Notes under the pieces: generated by a model
Database searches by the model: none
Told to the model about the DNA's origin: nothing
The model's input: the letters and a program-made list of their open reading frames with translations, nothing else
In this document: piece after piece, positions 33,458 to 42,765 of the stretch
Numbering within the stretch: position 1 is the stretch's first letter
Layout: every line of letters begins with the position of its first letter
Translations under genes and position numbers: made by a program
DNA from: Algoriphagus alkaliphilus
GTDB lineage: Bacteria; Bacteroidota; Bacteroidia; Cytophagales; Cyclobacteriaceae
DNA: 52,355 nucleotides
Assembly: GCF_900103735.1 (NCBI RefSeq)
Contig: NZ_FMXE01000035.1
Coordinates: 1-52,355 of the forward strand
Direction of reading: 5' to 3'

Positions 33458-33482
33458 AAAAAGCCCGGTTCGGGCTTTTTTT
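33456..33482. terminator. Bidirectional terminator between convergent genes
   Basis: AAAAAAAGCCCG, loop GT, CGGGCTTTTTTT; overlaps the end of the GroES-like gene and lies 6 bases from the next stop. Confidence 0.88.
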
Positions 33483-33487
33483 GATTG

Positions 33488-33850
33488 TTAGTGAATCCAA
33501 TTTTTCTTTGGTTTCATAGACTTAGGCTCCTCATAGCTTGCCTTAGAATCAACTTCTTTGGGTTTTTTATCCCATGGATTTCTATTTTTAGCTTGAAGTC
33601 CTTTTGGGTTATCGATTGTGTCTCGGAAACCAATTTTAAGCTTTGATGCAGGTTCACTCATCCATACTTCGGTATTCTTAGCAGCTGGGCCTTGCAAGGC
33701 AGAAGGGTGGGACTCATGAACCAAAGTGATTTTTGGCCCTTGAACTGTTCCAACTGGTGCATTTTTAAACTTAGGTCCCATCAACATATCTTGGGAAAAC
33801 GAAAGTGTAGAAATGAGGAATGCGGAAATAAACAGGGTCAACTTTTTCAT
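33488..33850 (-). CDS. Predicted secreted hypothetical protein
   Basis: A 120-residue protein with a signal peptide (MKKLTLFISAFLISTLSFSQ) and a basic, proline-rich, low-complexity mature part with repeated GP-K motifs (MGPKFKN, VQGPKITL, ALQGPAAK) and a C-terminal run of lysines and prolines. No domain is recognised. I start at ATG 33850; the longer frame to 33946 reads through the promoter box and palindrome. Probably a periplasmic or surface protein of unknown role. Confidence 0.7.
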   Translation of the reverse strand: MKKLTLFISAFLISTLSFSQDMLMGPKFKNAPVGTVQGPKITLVHESHPSALQGPAAKNTEVWMSEPASKLKIGFRDTIDNPKGLQAKNRNPWDKKPKEVDSKASYEEPKSMKPKKNWIH

Positions 33851-33870
33851 AGCTGTACATTTGGGTAGTA

Positions 33871-33878
33871 CAAAACTA
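33871..33878 (-). promoter_or_regulatory. -7 promoter box of the gene at 33850
   Basis: Minus-strand TAGTTTTG, exact TAnnTTTG, 20 bases before the ATG. Confidence 0.6.
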
Positions 33879-33880
33879 TA

Positions 33881-33913
33881 CTGATTTTTGAAACCTAGGG
33901 TTTCAAAAATCAG
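33881..33913. promoter_or_regulatory. Perfect 15-bp palindrome over the -33 region
   Basis: CTGATTTTTGAAACC, TAG, GGTTTCAAAAATCAG; arms 33881-33895 and 33899-33913. It begins 3 bases upstream of the -7 box, where RNA polymerase would contact the -33 element. Likely an operator. Confidence 0.55.
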
Positions 33914-34075
33914 TTGATTTAGATCAAAAAGACCCTCAAAAAGCAAATATTGTTCTTATTTCATGTTTTAACAGATAACAGACAGCATTTAATTCTGACC
34001 CGATAATTTCTAAATTTTCAATTTTCAGAGAATTTTCGTCTTTATAACAACCTAAATTAATTCACTTTTCATAAA

Positions 34076-34111
34076 AAATAAAAAACCGAGGTGAAATTCA
34101 CCCCGGCTTTA
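34076..34111 (-). terminator. Terminator of the porin gene
   Basis: On the minus strand CCGGGGTGAA pairs with TTCACCTCGG, followed by a long T run. It lies 34 bases after the porin stop; the remaining DNA of 33914-34075 holds nothing recognisable. Confidence 0.78.
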
Positions 34112-34144
34112 ATTTAACAATAGACCCTGTTTAAATTTTCAATA

Positions 34145-35320
34145 TTAAAAGGCAAAAACTGCAGCCAATAGGAATGAAGCCAAGCCTTTACTTCCATTGA
34201 GATTTTTATTTACGAAAAATTCTTCTTTCATGCTATCTAATCTAAGCTCTGGAATCAAGGTCAGGTTGCCCCCAACTTTGATATTCCCAGAAAGAGTTGC
34301 TGCAAATACGCCCCCATCTCCAGTTATGGGACTTAATCCCACTACACCTTCCAATCCATTGTTGAACACACTGAAGTATTCTCCACGGAACCCAATTCCA
34401 AACTTATCTGAAGGCTTGGTCTGTAAATATCCAGCAAATCCATAAAAGCCAGCTCCATCGCCATTAACATTCTGAATGTCAGATCCTGTAAAAAACTCAC
34501 CGGAGCTCGTCGTATTGTAAGTGGTATTGAAACCAAGATAAAACTTATCGGACAGATCAAACCCAGTGGTCAAATCCACCTGGAATGTTTTTCCTAAAGA
34601 AGACTGATCCGTGATCAACGTACCATCATTGCTCAATTTGCCATCTTGATCGCCATACACAAAATTCAGGTAGGTACTACCTGCATCACTTGAATATCCA
34701 AGCTGGGCCCCGAGCGTATAGGTACCTATTAGGTTAAACTCAGTCATATCTGTCGGATTCATCACAGCAGCAAGAAAAGAGAATTTGTCAGAAAGCTGAA
34801 AATTCGCTTTCAATCCAGTGTGGGAGAATGGCCCGTAAGAAAACATGTATGAGGTAGAATAATTGAAATTGGCCGTTGGAGAGATAACCTCGTATCCAAG
34901 GAAAGTATTGAAATTACCCATAGTGAGCGTGACTTTGTCAGACACATTCCAATAGACATACAGCTGATTGACGATCTGGGAGCTTCCTGCCATTCCTCCG
35001 CCATAAAGCGGAGAACCAAAAACAGCATCCTCACCTCTTGGGCCAAATACTAAGTCAGCAACGGCACCAACCTTTTTACCCTGATACGTCGCGATGATAT
35101 TGGCCATACCCAGTGAAAATCCCGGAAGATTCCCAAAAGAAGAAGCTGGGGCTTGGAAGCTTTCTCCTTTGTTGGGAGCATTAAGATTTGTTCGGTAATA
35201 AGCATCTACTGAACCGGATAGTGTCAGAGAACCGGACTCTTCAATAGTCTCTTCTTGAGCGAAAGCATTTTGAAATGTGGATAAAACCACACATAGTATT
35301 AGTAGGAATAAATTTTTCAT
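34145..35320 (-). CDS. Putative beta-barrel porin (OmpL-like, BBP2)
   Basis: A 391-residue outer-membrane protein: signal peptide at 1-21 (cleavage after AFAQ), then GSVDAYYRTNLNAPNKG, the start pattern of BBP2/OmpL-like porins in Bacteroidota, and alternating-strand sequence ending in SFLLAAVFAF with terminal Phe. SPTANFNYSTSYMFSYGPFSHTG is another family landmark in part. It is downstream of amtB on the same strand with 112 bases between, which suggests a role in nitrogen-compound uptake across the outer membrane; this is inference from neighbourhood. Confidence 0.87.
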   Translation of the reverse strand: MKNLFLLILCVVLSTFQNAFAQEETIEESGSLTLSGSVDAYYRTNLNAPNKGESFQAPASSFGNLPGFSLGMANIIATYQGKKVGAVADLVFGPRGEDAVFGSPLYGGGMAGSSQIVNQLYVYWNVSDKVTLTMGNFNTFLGYEVISPTANFNYSTSYMFSYGPFSHTGLKANFQLSDKFSFLAAVMNPTDMTEFNLIGTYTLGAQLGYSSDAGSTYLNFVYGDQDGKLSNDGTLITDQSSLGKTFQVDLTTGFDLSDKFYLGFNTTYNTTSSGEFFTGSDIQNVNGDGAGFYGFAGYLQTKPSDKFGIGFRGEYFSVFNNGLEGVVGLSPITGDGGVFAATLSGNIKVGGNLTLIPELRLDSMKEEFFVNKNLNGSKGLASFLLAAVFAF

Positions 35321-35432
35321 TTTAATTTTGAGTGTTGGTGAATGATAGAGTTGACCAATAGATCCCCAGTCTGGCCGAAAGAGAGTCGCGTTTTTTTCTC
35401 CAGGCGGGGGTCTTTTTTATTTAAATAAGGGA

Positions 35433-36731
35433 CTATTCGTCATAGACGATGGTATAGCCGCGGATTCCGTGTTCGTGAGAATCCAATCCGCTTTTCTCGT
35501 GTTCTTCGGAAACTCGGATACCTATTGTCACTTTTAAAATGTAGAAAATCAGGAATGCTGAGCCAAAAGCCATTGCTCCGCAGACTGCTACACCTATTAA
35601 TTGAGCTAAGAACGAATGGTCAGGGTTAGATGAAAATATACCCACGGCTATAGTTCCCCAAACTCCACAAGTCAAGTGAACAGAAACTGCACCTACCACA
35701 TCATCGAGTCTCAATTTGTCCAAGAAGACAGCGGAAAGTACCACCAGAATTCCGGCCACAAAACCAATCAATAACGCTGCCGCAGGAGTAAACACATCTG
35801 CACCTGCGGTGATCCCCACCAATCCCGCCAAGATTCCATTAAGAAGCATTCCAAGATCAAGTCTTTTGAAGGTAAAATAGGCAGTGAAAAACCCTCCCAG
35901 ACCGCCGGCACATGCGCCTAAAGAGGTGATAACCAATACAGAAGAAACTAAGGCAGGATTAGCGGAAAGAACAGATCCCCCATTAAAGCCAAACCACCCT
36001 AACCAAAGCAGGAAAACTCCTATCACAGCCAAGGGCACGCTAGCTCCTGGCTTCTCTACAGTTTTGCCATTTACATATTTACCTATTCTCGGGCCTACCA
36101 AAATCACTCCAGCCAAGGCACCCCATCCACCCACTGAGTGGACTAAAGTACTACCTGCGAAATCATAAAAGCCCATATCGTCAAGTACTCCTCCGCCCCA
36201 TTTCCAGCTGCCGATCAAGGGATAAACCAAACCGACAAACAATAAAGTAAAGATCAAATAGGCCGAAATTTTTACCCGCTCGGCGATAGCCCCGGATACA
36301 ATCGTAGCAGCTGTTGCAGCAAACATAGCCTGAAACAGAAAGTCTGTCCAATAGGTATATCCTCCATCGGCATACCCAGAAGTAACATCTGCATCAATAG
36401 GAGAAAACCAGAACATGTTCCAACCGGCGGAGTCGAAGCTAAACCAACCTGGCACTTCAAAACCCGGATACATGAGGTAAAATCCTACTAAAGCATAGGA
36501 CACAATTCCGATAATTGGGGTGATTGTGTTTTTGAACATGATATTGACTGTGTTTTTGGCCTGGCCAAATCCAGTCTCTACCCCTGCAAATCCAAGGTGC
36601 ATGATAAACACCAAGGCAGTGGAAAGCATCATCCAAACATTATTTGTCGTCAGTAGATTTTGAGAAATTTCTAAGGCCAAATCCGGGGTTGCGGCCAAAT
36701 CTTGGGCCAACAGGGTTGCGAAAGACATCAT
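35433..36731 (-). CDS. amtB: Ammonium transporter
   Basis: A 432-residue Amt/Mep/Rh protein with about 11 transmembrane helices. The first helix begins near 28 (NNVWMMLSTALVFIMHLGFAGVETG). DFAGSTLVHSVGGWGALAG contains the first pore-lining His, and VHLTCGVWGTIAVGIFS the second, forming the twin-His site. LLWLGWFGFNGGS is a further signature. It passes ammonia through the inner membrane. No glnK/P-II gene is adjacent in this window, unlike the usual pairing. The upstream 500 bases are extremely AT-rich. Confidence 0.96.
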   Translation of the reverse strand: MMSFATLLAQDLAATPDLALEISQNLLTTNNVWMMLSTALVFIMHLGFAGVETGFGQAKNTVNIMFKNTITPIIGIVSYALVGFYLMYPGFEVPGWFSFDSAGWNMFWFSPIDADVTSGYADGGYTYWTDFLFQAMFAATAATIVSGAIAERVKISAYLIFTLLFVGLVYPLIGSWKWGGGVLDDMGFYDFAGSTLVHSVGGWGALAGVILVGPRIGKYVNGKTVEKPGASVPLAVIGVFLLWLGWFGFNGGSVLSANPALVSSVLVITSLGACAGGLGGFFTAYFTFKRLDLGMLLNGILAGLVGITAGADVFTPAAALLIGFVAGILVVLSAVFLDKLRLDDVVGAVSVHLTCGVWGTIAVGIFSSNPDHSFLAQLIGVAVCGAMAFGSAFLIFYILKVTIGIRVSEEHEKSGLDSHEHGIRGYTIVYDE

Positions 36732-37246
36732 AGGTTTTAGGTTAAATTTTGAACGTTTTCAGAATTTAAATAGGTTTGATAGCTAAATATTGAATCGAAT
36801 TTAATTATAAAAAAGGCATAAAAACAAACTGTTTTTTTTTGTTTTATCATTTTATTAAGCTTTTTGATATGTTTTTTGAACCTTTTTTTACATTTTTTTC
36901 ATTTAATTATCTTTTTTAGACTTTTTTTCTAACCATATAAATGAAAAAATAATATTTGGCAAATCTTTATGAAATTTTATGAAAACGATTACGAAAACCG
37001 CTAAACAGCGGCATAAAACATCAAATGGCTTTTTTTTAAAATTATATTCTGATTTTATCCAATTTTTAGAATTTTAATTCATTTAACGAAATTTATGAAA
37101 AACATAATTTCAATTTTTTTGGATTTTTTTTACCCTAAATTTATTTTTTGACTCTATAAATTGAAAATAGATGGCTCATATTTAACCAAAGAGCAAAAAA
37201 AAACCCGATTGAATCGGGTTTTTGATTAAATAAGTAAGCAATAGAC
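36732..37246. other. Extremely AT-rich intergenic region upstream of amtB
   Basis: About 500 bases with no gene. Dominated by T and A tracts of 5-9 bases at irregular spacing. Two features stand out: a small hairpin (CCGCTAAACAGCGG near 36999-37012) and the hemB terminator at the right end. It must contain the amtB promoter, but no exact TAnnTTTG or sigma-54 consensus was found. Confidence 0.55.
37195..37223 (-). terminator. Terminator of hemB
   Basis: AACCCGATTGAATCGGGTT hairpin (37202-37220) with T runs on the minus strand, 27 bases after the hemB stop. Confidence 0.82.
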
Positions 37247-38215
37247 TTATTTTAGCCGTGCAAATTCTTTTGCAAAGTATGTGAGGATGATTTTCGCACC
37301 CGATCTCTTGATGGAGAGTAAGATTTCGAGCATTGCACGTTCAGAATCCAACCAACCTTGTGCTGCCGCAGCCTTAACCATACTGTATTCGCCTGAAACA
37401 TTATAAGCAGCCACTGGAACAGGATAATTATCACTCAGGAGTTTAATGATGTCCAAATAAGACAAGGCCGGTTTCACCATCAAAAAATCTGCCCCTTCTT
37501 CCATATCCAAATCTGCTTCAATCAAGGCCTCTTTTGAATTGGCCGGATTCATTTGATAGGTTTTTTTGTCACCGAATTTTGGGGCTGAATCCAAAGCGTC
37601 TCGGAAAGGACCGTAAAAAACACTTGCATATTTGGCAGTATAGGACATAATAGAGGTCTCATGGAATCCATTTTCGTCCAAAACATTACGGATAAATCCA
37701 ACCCGACCGTCCATCATATCTGAGGGACCTAGGATATCCACGCCAGCATCTGCTTGTGCCAAAGACATTCTCCCCAGAATTTCAAGCGTTTCATCGTTGA
37801 GTATTTTGCCATTTTTCACCAATCCGTCGTGCCCATCACTGCTGTAGGGATCCATGGCAACATCTGACATCAGGCAAATTTCGGGAAATTGCTTTTTGAT
37901 CTCTCGAAGAGTCCTGAGATAAAAAGTCTCAGGATTGTGGCTTTCCGTTGCCCTGGAGTCCTTGAGGGATTCAGGATAAGCTGGAAAAACATCAAAAGCG
38001 GATATCCCCAATTTCATACACTCCTCAATTTCCTTCAGCATGCGATCTTGGGAAAATCTGAAAATTCCAGGCATGGAACTGACTTCTGCCTTTTTTTTTG
38101 ATCCATCAATTAAAAAAAGTGGAAATATCAGGTCTTTGACCGAAAGGCTGGTTTCTTCCACCAAACTTCTCACTGACTCAGATTTGCGGTTCCTTCGAGG
38201 TCTTCTTTGCATCAT
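37247..38215 (-). CDS. hemB: Delta-aminolevulinic acid dehydratase (porphobilinogen synthase)
   Basis: A 322-residue enzyme that joins two 5-aminolevulinates into porphobilinogen. N-terminal RPRRNRKSESVRSLVEET, SMPGIFRFS, PSDMMDGRVGFIR and the Schiff-base lysine in MVKPALSYLDII are all present. A second lysine lies in GDKKTYQMNPANS. It has normal length. A -7 box lies about 22 bases before the start. With hemE in this window it supplies heme and other tetrapyrroles. Confidence 0.96.
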   Translation of the reverse strand: MMQRRPRRNRKSESVRSLVEETSLSVKDLIFPLFLIDGSKKKAEVSSMPGIFRFSQDRMLKEIEECMKLGISAFDVFPAYPESLKDSRATESHNPETFYLRTLREIKKQFPEICLMSDVAMDPYSSDGHDGLVKNGKILNDETLEILGRMSLAQADAGVDILGPSDMMDGRVGFIRNVLDENGFHETSIMSYTAKYASVFYGPFRDALDSAPKFGDKKTYQMNPANSKEALIEADLDMEEGADFLMVKPALSYLDIIKLLSDNYPVPVAAYNVSGEYSMVKAAAAQGWLDSERAMLEILLSIKRSGAKIILTYFAKEFARLK

Positions 38216-38236
38216 ATTTTTTCAAGTATACAAAAC

Positions 38237-38244
38237 CAAAGTTA
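38237..38244 (-). promoter_or_regulatory. -7 promoter box of hemB
   Basis: Minus-strand TAACTTTG, exact TAnnTTTG, 21 bases before the ATG at 38215. Confidence 0.55.
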
Positions 38245-38332
38245 ACTATAGAGATTTGAACCATTGGCTGTAAAAACAAAAAATAAACCCTGTAAAATAG
38301 AGATGCTTTATTAGAGACTGGATTTCTTCCGA

Positions 38333-39544
38333 TCAGAAATTCACTTGAGCCTGAATCCTGAGGAGGCTTCCTTTTTCTCTATTGAATGGATCCCTGGAAT
38401 TTTGTGCGGAACGATCCGAAATCGTGTACATAGTGACCAATTCAAAAGCATTGTTAAACTGCCATTCCACTCCAATTTCCAATTCATTGATGCGATGTCG
38501 AGTGGCATCTATTTCAAACTTCTTTCCCCCAGAAAAATAATGATAGCGTGTAAAAGGGATAATTGCACCTTGTCCGGTTTTTTTCATGTTTGAAGCCAAG
38601 ACATACCCACCCCTGATAGGCGCATCCCAGACATCATTCGTTTCTGGATTAAATTGAGGTCCTTTTCCCCAGTTGTATTCAGCCTGAAGTCCAAATGGCT
38701 GCGGATAGATCACAAAAGATGGCCCGTAACGAAGTTCTTGAAACTCGTCTTGATCAAAATCAGTATTAACATTTCGATTTACTATATACTTGCCGGTATA
38801 TCCCTGAAACGAGGCTTCCAAAAACTGCCCCGTTGGCAACTCAAAAGGATATGTTATCCTGGAAACAATATTTAGATTCTTATTTTTATCAAGTGCATTT
38901 GGTTCTTGTCCATTATATACACCCAATCCAAATACCCCATAATCGCCTGAACCCTTTTATCCTGAAGACACCAATTGACTAAATCGCTTACGGATGTGTT
39001 GTGGGGCGTAGTAAAAAAACACTCCCGATTCCCGCTCATTCGGCACTGCTGAATTCAAACCATCATTTCGATCCAAGGGAATCCGGTTTTGACTTGATTG
39101 CATGTTTTCAAAACCAAAAGGAACTTTGGATTGCCCAATTCGAATTCGGAATTCTTGTTTTTGATCGAAGGCAACATCAAAATATGCATCTCGGATTTGA
39201 GCAAGGTTACCTCCTCCAGAGGCAAAGTCTGGTTGGATGTAAAAATAAACCTGTGGATGAAATTGACCATAAAAAATCAGCCGAATTCGACGAAAGAAAA
39301 ACCCTCCTCCATCTCCTCCCCAAGATTTATCACATTGATCGCATTTGAGATTAGGATTTGTCTCCAAAAGCCCGCTATACCTGAATTGGACATACCCTCT
39401 CAGTTGAATACGATCATACCATTCTACTTTAGCTGAAGATTCAGCCTTTTTAATCAGCAGCGAGTCCTCATCGGTACTCCTTGCAAAAGCACTTATTGAT
39501 AACATTGTCAGGATGACAAGTGCTGCAGCGAAGCGGATTCGCAT
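38333..39544 (-). pseudogene. OprO/OprP-type porin interrupted by an in-frame stop
   Basis: A 403-codon gene in one continuous frame except for a single TAA at 38957-38959 (codon 196). The first part (39544-38957) has a signal peptide, YDRIQLRGYVQFRYSG, IRIGQSKVPFGFEN and FFYYAPQHIRKRF, all typical of phosphate-selective porins O and P. The frame resumes after the stop with KGSGDYGVFGLGVYNGQ and ends LLRIQAQVNF, a classical barrel C-terminus. No bases are inserted or lost at the break, so it is a point nonsense mutation or a sequencing error. The downstream part has no good ATG of its own. Confidence 0.85.
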
Positions 39545-39942
39545 ACGGGAAAGATTTTAAATTAATAATTGCACAGCAAGACAAAGGCCGCACTGCAACA
39601 TGTACTAAAAGTGAATCAGGGTTTATCAATCCACTAATTGAACTAAAAAAATTATGTATTTTTTCATTTTCTTCTCAAAAAATCTTAATGAAATTCAAGA
39701 AATGGACTTATTAATATGATTATACGCTATTCTGCCAGTAAGCAAATTTAATAACTCATTTGGGCCGGATGTCGGGTGTCCGATGTCCGATGAAGCCTAA
39801 CGTTTGGTGTTTTTAGGTAATTTTAAGTCTATTCAAAAGCTACTGGCAAAGTTCCGTGCATACATACTTATTAATATTCTCCCAATGTTAAGTTTAATTG
39901 CAATGTTAAAAAATCTTGAATTTTATGTTACGCAATTTTGGA
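39545..39942. other. Intergenic with a short period-7 repeat
   Basis: About 400 bases between convergent-free minus-strand genes. Contains the period-7 array at 39767-39794; otherwise AT-rich with no gene or clear promoter. Part of it must be the promoter of the split porin gene. Confidence 0.5.
39767..39794. repeat. Period-7 degenerate repeat, site 6
   Basis: Four heptamers GGATGTC GGGTGTC CGATGTC CGATGAA. The GTC spaced every 7 bases matches the other sites, although the remaining positions differ. Confidence 0.55.
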
Positions 39943-40596
39943 TTATTCCAATAACGTTGCTACCCTGCTAATCTCCAAGCCGGTATAATCTCTGATGTAA
40001 AAATCACAAATCGGTAACTCCTCAATGGAATGGGAAGACAGGACTCCAACAACTTTCATCCCGGCATTCTTTGCAGCGCTCACGCCAGAAAAAGAATCCT
40101 CGAAAACCACACACTGACTCGAATTAAGTGAAATGTTTTTTGCTGTTTTCAAATAAACCTCGGGATCAGGCTTGTGCTTGCTGACATGCTCACTGGCAAG
40201 TGCGGATTCCAAATGAGGAAATAGATCCAATGTTCCTGCAATCAGTTCAAGATTGGCAAATGGCGCAGAAGTGGCTACAGCAGTTTTGAAGTCACCATTT
40301 CTCAATTCATGAAAAAACTCCAAAAATCCGGGGATGGGAATTACATGATGTTGGTAGATTTCACGGAAAAGACTTTCCTTTTCAAACTCAAGGTCAAGCA
40401 ATTCCTGCCCTTCAATTTTTCTGCCCAGAAAATGACTTAAAATGTAGCCGTTATTTTTCCCGTACATGTGAAGCATAAATTCATCCTCTGTCGGGAATAG
40501 ATTTCGCTTTTCAAAGAAGATTTTGAAGGCTTGGGAATGAAATGGATTCGTGTGGCAAATGACGCCATCCATATCGAAAATTACTGCTTTGGACAT
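39943..40596 (-). CDS. HAD-superfamily phosphatase (beta-phosphoglucomutase-like)
   Basis: A 217-residue HAD hydrolase with a cap domain after the first motif. Motif I is FDMDGV with nucleophile Asp8 and Asp10, motif II TAVATSAPF, motif III Lys in KHKPDPEVYL, motif IV VFEDSFSGVSAAKNAGM. The substrate is probably a sugar phosphate or phosphoglycolate, but subgroup members vary. I use ATG 40596; an ATG at 40650 adds 18 non-conserved residues. It lies 75 bases downstream of rocD on the same strand. Confidence 0.88.
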   Translation of the reverse strand: MSKAVIFDMDGVICHTNPFHSQAFKIFFEKRNLFPTEDEFMLHMYGKNNGYILSHFLGRKIEGQELLDLEFEKESLFREIYQHHVIPIPGFLEFFHELRNGDFKTAVATSAPFANLELIAGTLDLFPHLESALASEHVSKHKPDPEVYLKTAKNISLNSSQCVVFEDSFSGVSAAKNAGMKVVGVLSSHSIEELPICDFYIRDYTGLEISRVATLLE

Positions 40597-40671
40597 CGGA
40601 ACTTTATTAATTAAAAGGTTGCCTTTGTTAATTAGCAAAGGCGACCCCAAAGATGGTAACGGGAAACCTAT

Positions 40672-41943
40672 TTATTTATTAAATTCAGGAATTACTATCT
40701 CGATGATATCGCAACACTCATGAAGCTGCTCTTCTGTCATAACCAATGGTGGGGCAAACCGGATGATATTCCCATGGGTTGGCTTTGCCAAAAGTCCATT
40801 CTCAGCAAGCTTCACACAGATATTCCAAGCTGTAGGGCTCTCTGGAGAATCATTGATCACGACCGCATTGAGTAGTCCTTTACCGCGAACCAGTTTGGCA
40901 ATTGGGTTTTTGTCCACCAATTTCTGCATCCGCTCACGAAAGATAATTCCAAGCTTACGGGCATTTTGGGCCAATTTTTCATCTCTAACTACTTCAAGCG
41001 CCGTCATAGCTACTTTAGCCCCAAGTGGATTTCCTCCAAAAGTTGATCCATGTTGCCCCGGCTTGATGACATCCATTATTTCCCGATCGGCCAATACGGC
41101 GGACACGGGATAGAATCCTCCTGAAATAGCTTTTCCCAGAATCAAAATATCAGGTTTGGTATAAGTTTCTTGCTTTTCGCAATGCCCTTCGCAGGTGCAA
41201 TTTCCACACACCGCAAGCAAGGACCCGGTTCTTGCAATTCCCGTCTGAATTTCATCGGCGATGAACAGAACATTTTGAGCAGCACAGGCTTCTTTTGCTT
41301 TTCTTAAATAACCTTCCTCCGGAACATAGACACCGGCTTCACCCTGAATCGGTTCGATCAGGAAACCTACAACTCCTTCAATTTTCAACGCTTCTATAAG
41401 TGCGTCTAAATTATTATAAGGTATACGGATGAATCCGTCTGTAAATGGCCCAAAATTTTTACGCGCATTGGCATCATTGGAAAATGAGATGATTGTAGTC
41501 GTTCGTCCATGGAAATTATTTTCAGCAACAATGATTTTTGCTTGATTTTCAGACACTCCTTTTCGCTCATAGCCCCACTTTCTGGCCAGCTTTACTGCAG
41601 TTTCAACCCCTTCAGCGCCTGTATTCATAGGCAAAACCATGTCGAATCCAAAATACTCCGTAATGTACTTCTCAAATGGCCCAAGGATGTCATTATAAAA
41701 AGCCCTTGAGGTTAGTGTCAATGTGCCTACTTGCTCAATCATGGCATTTTTGATTCGGGGATGACAATGTCCCTGATTGACCGCCGAATAAGCAGATAGA
41801 AAATCAAAGTACCTTTTACCCTCAACATCCCAAAGGAAGACACCTTCTCCTCTAGTCAAGACTACCGGCAATGGATGATAATTATGAGCCCCGTATTTTT
41901 CCTCGAGTTGTATTGCTTGCTTACTGGTAGAAATGGTATCCAT
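40672..41943 (-). CDS. rocD: Ornithine--oxo-acid transaminase
   Basis: A 423-residue class III aminotransferase that converts ornithine to glutamate semialdehyde. [13 protein letters not shown] near the N-terminus is typical of [15 protein letters not shown] and [14 protein letters not shown] hold the PLP contacts, and Lys271 in [11 protein letters not shown] is the Schiff-base lysine. Unusually, a cysteine cluster (Cys246, 249, 251, 255) sits just before that lysine, where the family normally has a short loop. I start at ATG 41943, behind a -7 box; the frame extends to 42024 through it. Confidence 0.93.
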   Translation of the reverse strand: MDTISTSKQAIQLEEKYGAHNYHPLPVVLTRGEGVFLWDVEGKRYFDFLSAYSAVNQGHCHPRIKNAMIEQVGTLTLTSRAFYNDILGPFEKYITEYFGFDMVLPMNTGAEGVETAVKLARKWGYERKGVSENQAKIIVAENNFHGRTTTIISFSNDANARKNFGPFTDGFIRIPYNNLDALIEALKIEGVVGFLIEPIQGEAGVYVPEEGYLRKAKEACAAQNVLFIADEIQTGIARTGSLLAVCGNCTCEGHCEKQETYTKPDILILGKAISGGFYPVSAVLADREIMDVIKPGQHGSTFGGNPLGAKVAMTALEVVRDEKLAQNARKLGIIFRERMQKLVDKNPIAKLVRGKGLLNAVVINDSPESPTAWNICVKLAENGLLAKPTHGNIIRFAPPLVMTEEQLHECCDIIEIVIPEFNK

Positions 41944-41985
41944 GATTTCGTTATTTTTACGCGATATTGAAAAAGATAAGACTCT

Positions 41986-41993
41986 CAAATATA
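41986..41993 (-). promoter_or_regulatory. -7 promoter box of rocD
   Basis: Minus-strand TATATTTG, exact TAnnTTTG, 42 bases before ATG 41943. Lies in the 72-base gap to the divergent DUF5522 gene. Confidence 0.55.
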
Positions 41994-42015
41994 GTAATTG
42001 CCTTTTGGCAAATCC

Positions 42016-42171
42016 ATGAAACAAGGAAAGAACCCTTTACCAAAAGTAACGGAAGAGGATTTTTATATTAACGAGCAAGGCTTAATGGTTTTTACGGAAA
42101 AATACCATCTCAAAAGGGGCTTTTGCTGCGGAAATGGATGCAAACATTGTCCATTCACAAAAGGTAATTGA
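42016..42171 (+). CDS. DUF5522 small cysteine-rich protein
   Basis: A 51-residue protein read from ATG 42016 to TGA 42171. The C-terminal half carries the family signature [15 protein letters not shown] (Cys residues 37, 38, 42 and 45), a likely metal-binding or Fe-S knuckle; the first half is [20 protein letters not shown]5522 proteins have no assigned function; they are often encoded near ribosomal or core metabolic genes. It is divergent from rocD. The motif makes this short gene convincing. Confidence 0.82.
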   Translation: MKQGKNPLPKVTEEDFYINEQGLMVFTEKYHLKRGFCCGNGCKHCPFTKGN

Positions 42172-42270
42172 AATAGGGAATTATTTTAAAACTGCTTGTT
42201 GTTAATTCCCGAAAAGTTCCGATATTTGCAGACTCATTACAGAAACGCATCCAATTTACGATACTATATC

Positions 42271-42513
42271 ATGGCAAAAGTTTGTGACATTACCGGAAAA
42301 AGACCTCAAGTAGGTAACAACGTGTCCCATGCAAACAACAAAACCAAGCGTAGATTTTACCCAAATCTTCACAAGAAGAGCTTCTACGTACCAGAGGAAG
42401 ACGCTTGGATTACTTTGAAAGTTTGCTCCAAAGCATTGAGGACAATCAATAAGAACGGTATCACCGCAGTTTTGAAAAAAGCTCAGGATACGGGTATGAT
42501 TGTTATTAAATAA
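42271..42513 (+). CDS. rpmB: 50S ribosomal protein L28
   Basis: An 80-residue ribosomal protein starting [29 protein letters not shown] (in parts), with the usual basic body and [21 protein letters not shown] 42271 is the conserved start. It lacks the zinc-binding CxxC pairs of C+ L28 proteins. First gene of the rpmB-rpmG-DUF4295-ftsY operon, a standard Bacteroidota arrangement. Confidence 0.97.
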   Translation: MAKVCDITGKRPQVGNNVSHANNKTKRRFYPNLHKKSFYVPEEDAWITLKVCSKALRTINKNGITAVLKKAQDTGMIVIK

Positions 42514-42545
42514 TCAAAGTCACAGTCCCTTAAACCAATACAGAG

Positions 42546-42728
42546 ATGGCTAAGAAAGGAAATAGAGTACAAGTGATTATGGAATGCACAGAGCATAAAA
42601 ATTCAGGCATGCCAGGTACTTCAAGATATATCACAACAAAAAACAGAAAGAACACAACTGAGAGATTAGAATTGAAAAAATTCAACCCAATTTTGAAGAA
42701 GGTTACTGTTCATAAAGAAATTAAATAA
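42546..42728 (+). CDS. rpmG: 50S ribosomal protein L33
   Basis: A 60-residue protein with [14 protein letters not shown] and [20 protein letters not shown], the L33 signature. A single Cys remains, so it is the zinc-free form. It follows rpmB by 32 bases. Confidence 0.97.
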   Translation: MAKKGNRVQVIMECTEHKNSGMPGTSRYITTKNRKNTTERLELKKFNPILKKVTVHKEIK

Positions 42729-42765
42729 TTTAGCTCGGAAGTAATTCCGCTTAAACGACAAAGAA

